40,699 bases of DNA from JADHOX01 sp038120515. Its GTDB lineage: Bacteria; Pseudomonadota; Alphaproteobacteria; Rickettsiales; JABIRX01. The stretch is from NCBI GenBank assembly GCA_038120515.1, contig JAYOLW010000014.1, forward strand, positions 1 to 40,699. The letters are read 5' to 3'. The notes under the pieces were generated by a model that saw only the letters and a list, made by a program, of their open reading frames with translations, was not told where the DNA came from and searched no databases. Below, one piece after another: positions 24,475-32,629 of this stretch (the stretch's first letter is position 1; every line of letters starts with the position of its first letter). A program made the position numbers and the translations under genes.

Positions 24475-24831
24475 ATGACTAAAATCCATCAAACAAACAT
24501 AATTAACATTATCATTATGATGTTAATTATGCTCTTTACTTCACTTAAAGCATATGCATGCAGACCTAACATAGAGTCAATTAATGCGGAAATAAAAAAT
24601 CAGAATATCCAAGAATTCATTAGCTTGTATGAAGTGAAAGTAGCAGATATTAACGAAATAAAATTTGAAGATGATCTAATTATGCAATGGATTAATTCAA
24701 ATTCAGCATATGAATGCCCTAATCAATATATCAGCACCAGCTATTTAACTTTAACAAATGGCAATGTTTTTAAAATCATAAATCACTTTGGTATAAACTC
24801 CGCGATAAATATTACCGAAATCAAAAAATAA
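24475..24831 (+). CDS. Small exported protein of unknown function
   Basis: A 118-residue protein with a hydrophobic N-terminal signal (INIIIMMLIMLFTSLKAYA) ending in a typical A-Y-A/C cleavage context. The mature part is short and has two cysteines (in ACRPN and YECPN) that could form a disulfide in the periplasm; if the first is lipidated it could alternatively be a lipoprotein, though the preceding residues (AYAC) are only a partial lipobox. No family is recognised. It follows the receptor terminator, so its promoter is unclear. Confidence 0.6.
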   Translation: MTKIHQTNIINIIIMMLIMLFTSLKAYACRPNIESINAEIKNQNIQEFISLYEVKVADINEIKFEDDLIMQWINSNSAYECPNQYISTSYLTLTNGNVFKIINHFGINSAINITEIKK

Positions 24832-24907
24832 TTGTGATAATCATTTAACCTAATTCAAAATACAGCTACTTTAAACCCATCATTGTAACAAGTTGAGGTA
24901 AGATTAC

Positions 24908-25864
24908 TTAACCTCCTAGCCCTTGAACATTTCCCTGTTGTGCATTTTTATTTTTTATTTTTTCTATTATTGTGCTAGTATCATCTTGACGTTTGATTTT
25001 ATATTCAAAGTCACCTGATTCCATACTCTTAACTCCTATATTTGAGTAGTTAAACTTTTGTAATTCTGTCAACTTATTTTTACCTTTCTCATCAGCCGCA
25101 AAACTTGCTATAACTGCTAGTACGTCATCATGAACATTCATAGGCAATGTGTTTTTTTGTTGATAATAAATTGGTAATTCAAGCGCTTTTGCTTGGCCAA
25201 TTGTTAGTTCAACAAACTGTTGTGATCTTTGTTCTCGCGTAAGACATCTTCGCCTATCGCTAGAAATTACATCTAAAGATACCTTTATTTTATCTGCATC
25301 ATTTGATTTTTGTTCTGAATCTTGTTTCGATGAATCATTTTGTATAATTGATGCTACTTTAAGACTTTGTCCCATAACCGCGTAGGGTTTTACATATTTA
25401 GCTTTACCTATCTCAATCGCATCTTTAAATTGATTTTTATAACTATCCGTAAGCATTGCCTCATCTGCTCCTTGTTCAATTAGCAAGGAAATAATTTCAG
25501 CATCGCCATTTACCGCTGCAATATAAATAGGCTTTAAATGATAATGTCTATTATCTATACCATGATTCACATCGGCTCCGTTTTCTATTAATTTTCTTAC
25601 AATCTCTCCCTTACGTCTAGCTATTGCCCAACCTAATGGTGTATAATTACAATAATCTGAATAACCAAAGTGGTGAAAATCTCTAGAGAATTCTTGATTT
25701 ACATCGGCACCTAATTCTAAATATCTACTCACTTTATCTATATTGCCCGAAGAAATTGCCTCAAAAAAATATTTTCGTCCTAAAAAACGATTTATATCCC
25801 CAACATATTGATAATAAAACTCATCAAAGGCATTGCCTAATATTTGGTATAGTTGCTCTTTCAT
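24908..25864 (-). CDS. Ankyrin-repeat protein with shared C-terminal domain (paralogue 2)
   Basis: A 318-residue protein with about three ankyrin repeats (residues ~33-135; LELGADVNQ, LIENGADVNH, LIEQGADEA). A linker motif SLKVASIIQNDSSKQ (167-181) and a C-terminal region (about 245-318) follow, ending in VQGLGG. The linker and the tail recur in the ankyrin protein at 39269-40216, so the two are paralogues with a common C-terminal module. No signal peptide is present; such proteins in host-associated bacteria are often delivered by type I or IV secretion, which is inference. AAGAGAT precedes the start. Confidence 0.8.
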   Translation of the reverse strand: MKEQLYQILGNAFDEFYYQYVGDINRFLGRKYFFEAISSGNIDKVSRYLELGADVNQEFSRDFHHFGYSDYCNYTPLGWAIARRKGEIVRKLIENGADVNHGIDNRHYHLKPIYIAAVNGDAEIISLLIEQGADEAMLTDSYKNQFKDAIEIGKAKYVKPYAVMGQSLKVASIIQNDSSKQDSEQKSNDADKIKVSLDVISSDRRRCLTREQRSQQFVELTIGQAKALELPIYYQQKNTLPMNVHDDVLAVIASFAADEKGKNKLTELQKFNYSNIGVKSMESGDFEYKIKRQDDTSTIIEKIKNKNAQQGNVQGLGG

Positions 25865-25926
25865 ATCTCTTAAATAAATGTTTACTCTAAATTAAAAAAC
25901 TTAAAAATTGGTTTTGTCTTCAAACA

Positions 25927-25944
25927 TGGATATCGTGATATCCA
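25927..25944. promoter_or_regulatory. Inverted repeat upstream of the photolyase/DCC cluster
   Basis: TGGATATCGTGATATCCA has 8-bp arms and a 2-bp centre, too tight for a good RNA hairpin but good for a dimeric DNA-binding protein. It lies in the 221-bp divergent region between the ankyrin gene and the DCC gene. Confidence 0.4.
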
Positions 25945-26085
25945 CCACCAACTTTCAAGACTTTTCATAGTTTTTTGGAATATTTTTACACACTATAAAG
26001 CTTTGTTACCTATACTGCAATATTTATTAATTGAATTACTTGCCTTTTGAATATTGTACATTATTCTAACAAAAAAATATTTGTT

Positions 26086-26460
26086 ATGATTACAGTTTTC
26101 TATGATGGAAAATGTGGTTTATGTTCAAAAGAAATAAATCACTATATCAAAATCGCTCCTGAAGGTATCTTCGATTGGCAAGATATCACAAAGGATGACG
26201 CAAAGCTTACAGAGCTCGGTATTAGTTTAGCCGAAGGGCTAAAACTTTTACATGCGACCGATAATCAAAACAAGCTTCATATCGGAGTTGATGCATTTAT
26301 TTTGATATGGAAACAGTTAGACAAATGGCATTTCCTTGCAAAATTTATTTCGCTACCTGTTATTTATCAAGCTACTAAAGTTTTTTATAATGTCTTTGCT
26401 AATTGGCGTTTTAACAGACTTGATCATTGCAAAATAGCTAAACAAAAGGAGGAATCATGA
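26086..26460 (+). CDS. DCC-family thiol-disulfide oxidoreductase-like protein (DUF393)
   Basis: The 124-residue protein begins with VFYDGKCGLCSKEI, the DxxCxxC signature of the DCC family, a thioredoxin-like fold of uncertain substrate. It should be cytoplasmic. The frame opens at TTG 26047, but those residues are not part of the domain, and ATG 26086 gives the usual family start. It is the first gene of a tightly packed plus-strand cluster and shares ATGA with the next gene. DCC genes are often found near photolyase genes. Confidence 0.88.
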   Translation: MITVFYDGKCGLCSKEINHYIKIAPEGIFDWQDITKDDAKLTELGISLAEGLKLLHATDNQNKLHIGVDAFILIWKQLDKWHFLAKFISLPVIYQATKVFYNVFANWRFNRLDHCKIAKQKEES

Positions 26461-26840
26461 TTTTATCAACTGGTGCAATATTTGGCTTTATATCAGTAAT
26501 GTTTGGTGCATTCGCAGAACATGGATTAAAAGCTAATATATCTGACGAACATTTTCGTTTTTTAATGACAGCAATTCGTTATAATCAAATTCACGCAGTG
26601 ATGATAAGTGCAATTGGTTTAGCATTTTTAAGCAATAGCAAATTAGCTGAAATTAAGCTTTTAAGGCTCAGCGCTATGTTATTCATCATTGGCACTATTT
26701 TATTTAGCTTTAGTATTTATTTATCTGTTACATTCCAGATTGAATCTCTGATATTTTTTACGCCATGTGGTGGCATAACGATAATGCTTGCCTGGATTTT
26801 ACTTTTCGCATCAACTATTAAATTGGGCAAAAAATCATGA
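26457..26840 (+). CDS. DUF423-family membrane protein (YgdD-like)
   Basis: A 127-residue inner-membrane protein with four hydrophobic helices. Family landmarks are VMFGAFAEHGLK, YNQIHAVMIS, LFSFSIYLS and FFTPCGGITIMLAW. The biochemical role of DUF423 is unknown. It shares ATGA overlaps with both neighbours, so the three genes must be translated from one transcript. Confidence 0.88.
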   Translation: MILSTGAIFGFISVMFGAFAEHGLKANISDEHFRFLMTAIRYNQIHAVMISAIGLAFLSNSKLAEIKLLRLSAMLFIIGTILFSFSIYLSVTFQIESLIFFTPCGGITIMLAWILLFASTIKLGKKS

Positions 26841-27256
26841 TAAAATTAGTATTGATATTAAGTATTCTAATTAGCATTGAGGTTATGGCAGATAAGTCGG
26901 CTGATAACTTAACAGGTGATGCACTTGAAACTTGCTCAACTGATCCAATGACAGGCTTTTTGCGTGATGGTTATTGTCATACTAATTATCGTGACCATGG
27001 TACACATGTTGTTTGCGCGATTATGACTGATGAATTCCTAGAATTTACCAAATCACAAGGTAATGACCTGTCTACTCCTAAACCAGAATATAAGTTCGAA
27101 GGACTTAAAGCCGGAGATAAATGGTGTCTTTGTGCCTTGAGATGGCAAGAAGCATATAATAACGATAAAGCACCAAAAGTTGACCTTAATGCTACGAATA
27201 TAAAAGCTTTAGATTTTATTAATAAAACCACTCTTGAAGAGTTTAAAACGGAATAA
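26837..27256 (+). CDS. DUF2237-family protein with a predicted signal peptide
   Basis: The 139-residue protein matches DUF2237 across its length: LETCSTDPMTGFLRDGYC, HGTHVVCAIMTDEFLEF, KGLKAGDKWCLC-like GLKAGDKWCLCALRWQEA, and a final ALDFI. Five conserved cysteines are present. Family members are usually cytoplasmic, but this one has an extra hydrophobic N terminus (MIKLVLILSILISIEVMA) that looks like a signal peptide. The reaction is unknown. It runs directly into the photolyase gene (TAAATG). Confidence 0.85.
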   Translation: MIKLVLILSILISIEVMADKSADNLTGDALETCSTDPMTGFLRDGYCHTNYRDHGTHVVCAIMTDEFLEFTKSQGNDLSTPKPEYKFEGLKAGDKWCLCALRWQEAYNNDKAPKVDLNATNIKALDFINKTTLEEFKTE

Positions 27257-28042
27257 ATGGATAAATTACAAACAAACTTCAAGAATAGATCAGAATTAAT
27301 TAATTATGTAAAAGACCTTTGCCCTTATGCAAAAGGTAGCGAATCTGATATCAAAGGCGGCTTACAATCCGGATTAGCTAAATTAAACAAAATCAAACCG
27401 ATTAAATATGCAGCCAGTAGAAATTATGGTAATGGCGATGTTACTCATTTATCGCCTTATATCCATCACGGCATTCTAACATTAAACGAAGTTCGCAATC
27501 ACGCTTTATCACTATGCCAACAACCAGCGCAAATTACCAAATTCATTCAAGAATTAGGCTGGCGTGATTTTTGGCAACATATAAGTAAAGCAAACCCAAA
27601 TTGGCTTTATGAAGATATTGAGCCTTACAAAACCGGATATAATGCAGGTGATTATCAAGACCAATTACCTGATGATATTTTAACAGCCACAACAGGTGTT
27701 GCGGCAATTGATCACTTTATTAAAGAATTAATTACCACGGGCTATTTACATAATCACGCTCGTATGTATCTAGCAAGTTATATAGTGCATTTTAGGCGCA
27801 TCAAATGGCAAGCCGGTGCATCTTGGTTTTTAGAACATCTACTTGATGGTGACGAAGCAAGTAACAATCTATCATGGCAATGGGTCGCTAGTACATTTAG
27901 TAATAAACCATATATTTTCAATTTAGAAAATCTCAGTAAATATTTTAGCAAAATAGTCGATTGCTCAAGTGCAAATAATCAAATTTTAGACAAAACTTAT
28001 CAGCAATTAAACTCAATGTTATTCAAGAGGCAATATGACTAA
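27257..28042 (+). CDS. Stand-alone FAD-binding domain of a photolyase/cryptochrome
   Basis: The 261-residue protein contains only the C-terminal catalytic half of the photolyase family. Landmarks are THLSPYIHHGILT (63-75), ELGWRDFWQH (99-108), GYLHNHARMYLASYIVH (162-178), and DGDEASNNLSWQWVAST (197-213), which are the FAD- and lesion-binding motifs. The alpha/beta antenna half is missing at its N terminus and is instead encoded by the next gene, overlapping by 8 bp. It may act in light-driven DNA repair or light sensing alone or as a complex with that neighbour. Confidence 0.9.
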   Translation: MDKLQTNFKNRSELINYVKDLCPYAKGSESDIKGGLQSGLAKLNKIKPIKYAASRNYGNGDVTHLSPYIHHGILTLNEVRNHALSLCQQPAQITKFIQELGWRDFWQHISKANPNWLYEDIEPYKTGYNAGDYQDQLPDDILTATTGVAAIDHFIKELITTGYLHNHARMYLASYIVHFRRIKWQAGASWFLEHLLDGDEASNNLSWQWVASTFSNKPYIFNLENLSKYFSKIVDCSSANNQILDKTYQQLNSMLFKRQYD

Positions 28043-28463
28043 GCAAATTATTTGGTTACATGAAAAGGGACTAAAACTCACAGATGAAATCAAAAATCAT
28101 CAAGCAAATGGTACAAGAGTTATTCATATTTGGGACGAGAATTATTACCAGAAACGTCGCTATTCGTTAAAAAGACTGATATTTATTTACGAAACATTAG
28201 CAGAAGCTGAAATTGAAATTATTAAAGGTGATACAATTGAAACCATCAAAACTCTTAAGGCTGATATTATTTTAACACCCAAGCCTTCTGATCGATCCAT
28301 TAAAGAACTATGCAGCAAAATAGCAACTATAACCAATCTTAAAACATTAGAAGAAACAGCATTTGCATCAATTCCTAAAGGTTTTAAATTTACACGTTTT
28401 TTTAAATATTGGAACAAAGCACAAAAGACAGCATTTCTAATTAACGGGAGAGCAGATGCCTAA
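28035..28463 (+). CDS. Stand-alone antenna (Rossmann) domain of a photolyase
   Basis: A 142-residue protein that aligns by eye with the N-terminal alpha/beta domain of photolyases: KQIIWLHEKGLKLTDEI, VIHIWDE, then RYSLKRLIFIYETLAEAEIE, IIKGDTIETI, and FTRFFKYWNKA, the equivalent of the FTPF-W region that ends this domain. It should pair with the FAD-domain protein encoded just upstream. The identification rests on motif order, not on strong identity. The overlaps of 8 bp on both sides imply coordinated translation with its neighbours. Confidence 0.75.
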   Translation: MTKQIIWLHEKGLKLTDEIKNHQANGTRVIHIWDENYYQKRRYSLKRLIFIYETLAEAEIEIIKGDTIETIKTLKADIILTPKPSDRSIKELCSKIATITNLKTLEETAFASIPKGFKFTRFFKYWNKAQKTAFLINGRADA

Positions 28464-28602
28464 GGGTATAAAAAAACATAACCTGCCAGAGAAAACATGC
28501 ATAATCTGTAAAAAGCCTTTCACTTGGCGTAAAAAATGGGAGAAAGTTTGGGAACAAGTGAAATATTGCTCGGAAAAATGTAAAAGGTCAAAAAATGGAT
28601 AA
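28456..28602 (+). CDS. DUF2256 small zinc-ribbon-like protein
   Basis: A 48-residue protein with KHNLPEKTCIICKKPFTWR and KWEKVWEQVKYCSEKCK, the DUF2256 signature, with two CxxC-type pairs (C15/C18 and C38/C42) likely to bind zinc. DUF2256 genes are frequently next to photolyase or cryptochrome genes, sometimes fused to them. It overlaps the antenna-domain gene by 8 bp and coq7 by 8 bp. Confidence 0.93.
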   Translation: MPKGIKKHNLPEKTCIICKKPFTWRKKWEKVWEQVKYCSEKCKRSKNG

Positions 28603-29158
28603 AACAGAAATACTCAAACAATACCAAGCCGATAATGTTAAAATAGCGCCAGAATTTATGAGCTGGATGCGCTCCAATCATGCTGGCGAAACTGGAGCAG
28701 TGTGGATTTACAAGGGTGCATCTTATGTTTTTTGGTCAAAAAAAATTAGATTAATGGCAGAAGAGCATGGTCAAACAGAGCGACATCATTTAACTATTAT
28801 GGAACATTTAGTTCCATATAATAAACGTAGTATATTTATACCACTGTGGCGTTTAATGGGTTTTGCACTTGGTTTTTTTCCAGCTATATTTGGTTATAAA
28901 GCATTTTGCTTAACTATAGATGCCGTTGAGACTTTTGTTGAAGCTCATTATAATGAACAAATTGATTATCTGACAAAAACCGGTTCAAACCCAAAGTTAT
29001 TAAATGTTATTAAACGTTGCTGTGATGAAGAAATTGAACATCAACAAGATGCTCATCAAAGACGTAATCAAAACAAAACGGGAATAATTGCTAGAACCTG
29101 GTTTAAAATCGTAGCATTAGGCTCGATGGCAGCGGTCTCCATAGCCAAAAAACTTTAG
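28595..29158 (+). CDS. coq7: COQ7-type demethoxyubiquinone hydroxylase
   Basis: The 187-residue di-iron enzyme performs a late ring hydroxylation in ubiquinone synthesis. Metal ligands are visible as E32 (HAGETGA), ExxH at 62-65 (ERHH), E116 (ETFVEAHY) and ExxH at 146-149 (EIEH). A hydrophobic stretch around 83-100 (LWRLMGFALGFFPAIFG) would dock on the membrane. Its membership in a light/stress cluster rather than with other ubi genes is notable. The ATG lies within the end of DUF2256. Confidence 0.95.
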   Translation: MDKTEILKQYQADNVKIAPEFMSWMRSNHAGETGAVWIYKGASYVFWSKKIRLMAEEHGQTERHHLTIMEHLVPYNKRSIFIPLWRLMGFALGFFPAIFGYKAFCLTIDAVETFVEAHYNEQIDYLTKTGSNPKLLNVIKRCCDEEIEHQQDAHQRRNQNKTGIIARTWFKIVALGSMAAVSIAKKL

Positions 29159-29197
29159 CTAATTAGCTTGTATTATGCAAATGAAACTGTAATATAG

Positions 29198-31654
29198 ATG
29201 ACCCAAAAAAATTCTGACAAAGAGCATATGAGAAGTTACATTAATTTTCACACACATGGAAAAAAATTACACACAACATTATCAGATCATGAGCATGGAG
29301 AAGGATGCTGCTCAGATAATAATTTATCGAGTAATGATGAAGGTTGCCCATGTTGTCAAAATGGTATTGATTTAGATGAAGCTGTTGCTTTAGCAAAATT
29401 AAAAGATGACTCTCATCACGCCCATGCTGAGTTTGAAACCACAGACTACTCTTCACCTTTATCAATAGTCGCAGCACCTTTTATAGGCCTATTAGGTTTA
29501 ATTGGTGTTACTGCTGCTTACCGAAATATTACTGGCACTTATGGTAATATAAAGAAATTAGACAACAAGATATCTCAAATAGAAAGTGAACTTACACAAG
29601 AACGAAGTAAAACAGAGCCCAATATTGCACTAGTGCAAAGACTTGAATCATATAAAAAAACCCTCGAATATTCACGCTTTGATGCAAAATTTAATTTTCG
29701 CGTACCAGGTGTCGTAAATGGCGCAGCATCTTTAGCTATACTTCTCTCACTTGCGATTGTCATGCCTTATGCACTGCCGCTATTTCTAATTTGTGGTTAT
29801 GCAACAATGCAAACTATGCGTAATGGATATGATTTATCTAGAAGCCGAAAATGGCAAAAGCAAACAGAAACTACAGGGGCCTCAAAATATCAAAATAAAG
29901 AAGAAAAAGCTAACACTAAAATCAACCAAATATCACAATCTAAACGTAATTTCTATATAGCAAATACAGCAGGGTTTGCGGTTTTTGCCGTAGGAGCTTT
30001 AATTGCAGCTTTGTCCGTTCTTTCAGTTATTGGTCAAACTGGTTTAATTGCAGGCGCAGTTTTACTCTCAGTAGGTGCTGTCTCAACTGCAATCACAAAT
30101 AACATTTGGACTAACAAATTTAGACCACGTAATGGTGATTTAGGTCAGGACCGAAAAAAACTAGATCTTGTTAATTCAAAAATAAACATTGCTAATGTAA
30201 AAGCTCTAAAAGATATACTTAAAGAATACAAAAGACAGAATATTGATAAGCACCCATTTGAATCAACGGGTTATGCTATGATATCATCCTTGCCACTCTT
30301 GCAAGACACTGGGTTTCAGTGGAAGCATAAATTAAACCAAAGAAGAATTGATAATCACAAAGATAAAGAAAAAAAGATCACTGATCTACTTAGAGATATT
30401 TACGCTATAAAAGGCGATTTAGTTGGAAACACCACATGCAACGTAAAAGAAAATAAAAAAGATAAGATAACAGAAATAAATCAACTATGTAATAAACTTG
30501 GTATCAGTAAGAATATTTTAAGCAAAATAATTAATGATTACTCTAATTTTGACAAAAATAATGCTGAAACGATTAAAATAATTTTAACAAAAACCAAAGC
30601 AAAAGAAAATCTTCAAAAAAACTTATTATCGCCAGCAGATCCAAAGAAAATAATAAAGCTAACAGAAGAAATAAACACTTTAAAAACGAAACTAACATAT
30701 GAAAACTGTTTTAAATTAAGCGAAGATAACAAGCAGATTTCGTTAAACATTGACGCAATTAATAAAACTAAGTTCTTAAATGCTGTCGAAGATTACCTAG
30801 TTTTTGACTACCTAAAAGACTTAAGATATAAACAATATGGTCTTAATGATTATTTCTGGTCACTCAAGGGAATTAGAGAAAAATATCCTATAAGCAAAAA
30901 AGAACTTGAGAGCTTTGAGAAACAAACAACACAAGCAGGAAGTAAGTTCCATCATCAATGTAACGATCCAGGGTGTAATGAAAGCAAATCATCTGGACCA
31001 GACCCTAGAAGTGATAAGCAACATCCAACACCAAAACCTACATCACCGATAGGTATTAATTTTGGTAATATGAAATATCATAATATGAAAAAGCCAAAAC
31101 CTTCATATAAATACTTACCACCAACAAGAGAGCAGTGCCCGATTTGTAGAAAAGATGATTGCGTGCATGAAGAAGAATATAAAACATTATATCAACAAAC
31201 AGCATCATATCAATATAATGATAAAAATGACATTATCAGAATCAAATCACCAGGAAATGGAACGGGAGTATGGCAACACCCAGATATCGTTAAGAAAACT
31301 ACTAAGAATATTCAGAAGGCCTTATCAAAAACTGCGGGTGTCTTAGAGAGCTCATTATTTGTCGAAAACGTTTTAAAATTTGCCCAACAGCAACAATCTG
31401 TAGGTAATACAACAAAAGGTGAACAGGATTGGATTGAGTTCTGTACAAAAAAAGGTATAAGTGGATCAGAAAATGGATTCACATTTGAAAATGCCAAAAG
31501 ATTTTCTGCCGCCTATCAAGCTATATCAGAACAAGAAGGATTCTATACTGGCCGAGAATTTAAAGAGAATCTTAGAACAGATAGGCAAATTGGTGCTAGA
31601 CTAAAACGCATACCATCTGCTTTACATCAAGAAATTATAACGCAGCTAAGATAA
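29198..31654 (+). CDS. Large Cys/His-rich membrane protein, putative effector
   Basis: The 818-residue protein is not recognised. Its N terminus is Cys/His-rich (HEHGEGCCSDN and EGCPCCQNG; residues 31-53). Hydrophobic segments follow at about 84-108, 171-206 and 251-300, the last with glycine/alanine hairpins. A long charged, helical region (310-580) contains no cofactor motif. A second Cys cluster appears at 588-593 (QCNDPGC) and 647-655 (CPICRKDDC), RING- or zinc-knuckle-like but too short to assign. The layout resembles secreted inclusion- or vacuole-membrane effectors of intracellular bacteria, which is inference. It interrupts an otherwise compact housekeeping cluster. The start codon lacks a strong ribosome-binding site; M11 is an alternative. 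Confidence 0.65.
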   Translation: MTQKNSDKEHMRSYINFHTHGKKLHTTLSDHEHGEGCCSDNNLSSNDEGCPCCQNGIDLDEAVALAKLKDDSHHAHAEFETTDYSSPLSIVAAPFIGLLGLIGVTAAYRNITGTYGNIKKLDNKISQIESELTQERSKTEPNIALVQRLESYKKTLEYSRFDAKFNFRVPGVVNGAASLAILLSLAIVMPYALPLFLICGYATMQTMRNGYDLSRSRKWQKQTETTGASKYQNKEEKANTKINQISQSKRNFYIANTAGFAVFAVGALIAALSVLSVIGQTGLIAGAVLLSVGAVSTAITNNIWTNKFRPRNGDLGQDRKKLDLVNSKINIANVKALKDILKEYKRQNIDKHPFESTGYAMISSLPLLQDTGFQWKHKLNQRRIDNHKDKEKKITDLLRDIYAIKGDLVGNTTCNVKENKKDKITEINQLCNKLGISKNILSKIINDYSNFDKNNAETIKIILTKTKAKENLQKNLLSPADPKKIIKLTEEINTLKTKLTYENCFKLSEDNKQISLNIDAINKTKFLNAVEDYLVFDYLKDLRYKQYGLNDYFWSLKGIREKYPISKKELESFEKQTTQAGSKFHHQCNDPGCNESKSSGPDPRSDKQHPTPKPTSPIGINFGNMKYHNMKKPKPSYKYLPPTREQCPICRKDDCVHEEEYKTLYQQTASYQYNDKNDIIRIKSPGNGTGVWQHPDIVKKTTKNIQKALSKTAGVLESSLFVENVLKFAQQQQSVGNTTKGEQDWIEFCTKKGISGSENGFTFENAKRFSAAYQAISEQEGFYTGREFKENLRTDRQIGARLKRIPSALHQEIITQLR

Positions 31655-31676
31655 ATAATTTAACAAATGAGGTAAC

Positions 31677-31991
31677 ATGAAAAAACTTGATATATTACAT
31701 CACACTGCAATTCAGGTAAAGGATATTGCTAAAGCCGTTAAATGGTATCAAGAACGTTTTGCACTTGAAATTGAATATCAAGATGAAAGCTGGGCAATGC
31801 TTAAATTCGCTAATACATCACTAGCGTTAGTCCTAAAAGAACAACATCCATATCATTTTGCTATTGTGAAAGATGATCTATCACCATATGGCGAGGCAGT
31901 AAAACATCGAGATGGTACCAGCTCAGTTTATATCCAAGATATAGATGGTAACAATGTTGAAATGCTTAAATTACCTGAGACAGAATCATGA
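31677..31991 (+). CDS. VOC/glyoxalase-fold protein
   Basis: A 104-residue single-domain protein of the vicinal-oxygen-chelate superfamily: LDILHHTAIQVKDIAKAVKW, then FALEIEYQDESWAML, and a final YIQDIDGNNVEML, with a His and a Glu placed as metal ligands. It may be a lyase, dioxygenase-like or binding protein; the substrate is unknown. AGGTAA precedes the start, and the stop overlaps the SOUL gene (ATGA). Confidence 0.87.
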   Translation: MKKLDILHHTAIQVKDIAKAVKWYQERFALEIEYQDESWAMLKFANTSLALVLKEQHPYHFAIVKDDLSPYGEAVKHRDGTSSVYIQDIDGNNVEMLKLPETES

Positions 31992-32629
31992 AAAGGAAAT
32001 TTATCATTATGAATACAATCCTTGGAATTATCCTAATAACAGCAATAATAGCAGGACCGGTTATGAGCAATGTTGAAAAGCCAAATTATCAAGTCATCGA
32101 CAAATCCAATAACATCGAAATAAGGCAATATCAGCCATCATTAATAGCCGAAGTTGAAATATCAGGCGATCGGAAAGACGCCATTAGCGATGGGTTTAGG
32201 TTACTTGCAGATTTTATCTTTGGTAATAACAAGCTGCAAAATTTAACAATATCAAAGCAGGATAAAAAAGATGATCACAAAATCGCAATGACCGCACCAG
32301 TCGAACAACAAGCATCTGGTACAAATTGGAAAGTAAATTTTATAATGCCTGCAGAATATGATCTAAATTCAATTCCTCTACCAAATAACCCAGCAGTCAA
32401 ACTCAAGGAAATTCCGGCCAAAAGCTTTATTGTTATTAAATTTAGTGGCACAAGCTCAGATAAAAACCTAGCCGAACATGAAAAGGAGCTAAGAGCATAT
32501 ATCCAAACTCAAAATATCGACATTATCGAACCTGCTAAATATGCATTTTATAACCCACCTTGGACTGTTCCTTTACTTAGACGTAATGAGGTTATGTTTG
32601 AGATCAAACAAGCAGATTTAGATGAGTAA
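31988..32629 (+). CDS. SOUL-family heme-binding protein, membrane-anchored or exported
   Basis: A 213-residue protein with an N-terminal hydrophobic signal or anchor (TILGIILITAIIAGPVMS, about 10-27) and then a SOUL domain: YQVIDKSNNIEIRQYQPSLI, IAMTAPVEQQ, and FYNPPWTVPLLRRNEVMFEI at the end. SOUL proteins bind heme or related tetrapyrroles and are often found in light-response gene sets. It would be in the periplasm or on its membrane. It overlaps umuC by 8 bp. Confidence 0.92.
   Translation: MKRKFIIMNTILGIILITAIIAGPVMSNVEKPNYQVIDKSNNIEIRQYQPSLIAEVEISGDRKDAISDGFRLLADFIFGNNKLQNLTISKQDKKDDHKIAMTAPVEQQASGTNWKVNFIMPAEYDLNSIPLPNNPAVKLKEIPAKSFIVIKFSGTSSDKNLAEHEKELRAYIQTQNIDIIEPAKYAFYNPPWTVPLLRRNEVMFEIKQADLDE

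Noticed and set aside
24893..24916. Hairpin GAGGTAAG...CTTAACCTC at the end of the second ankyrin gene
   Set aside because: It has a bulge, overlaps the stop codon and lacks a T-run on the minus strand, so termination there is not supported.
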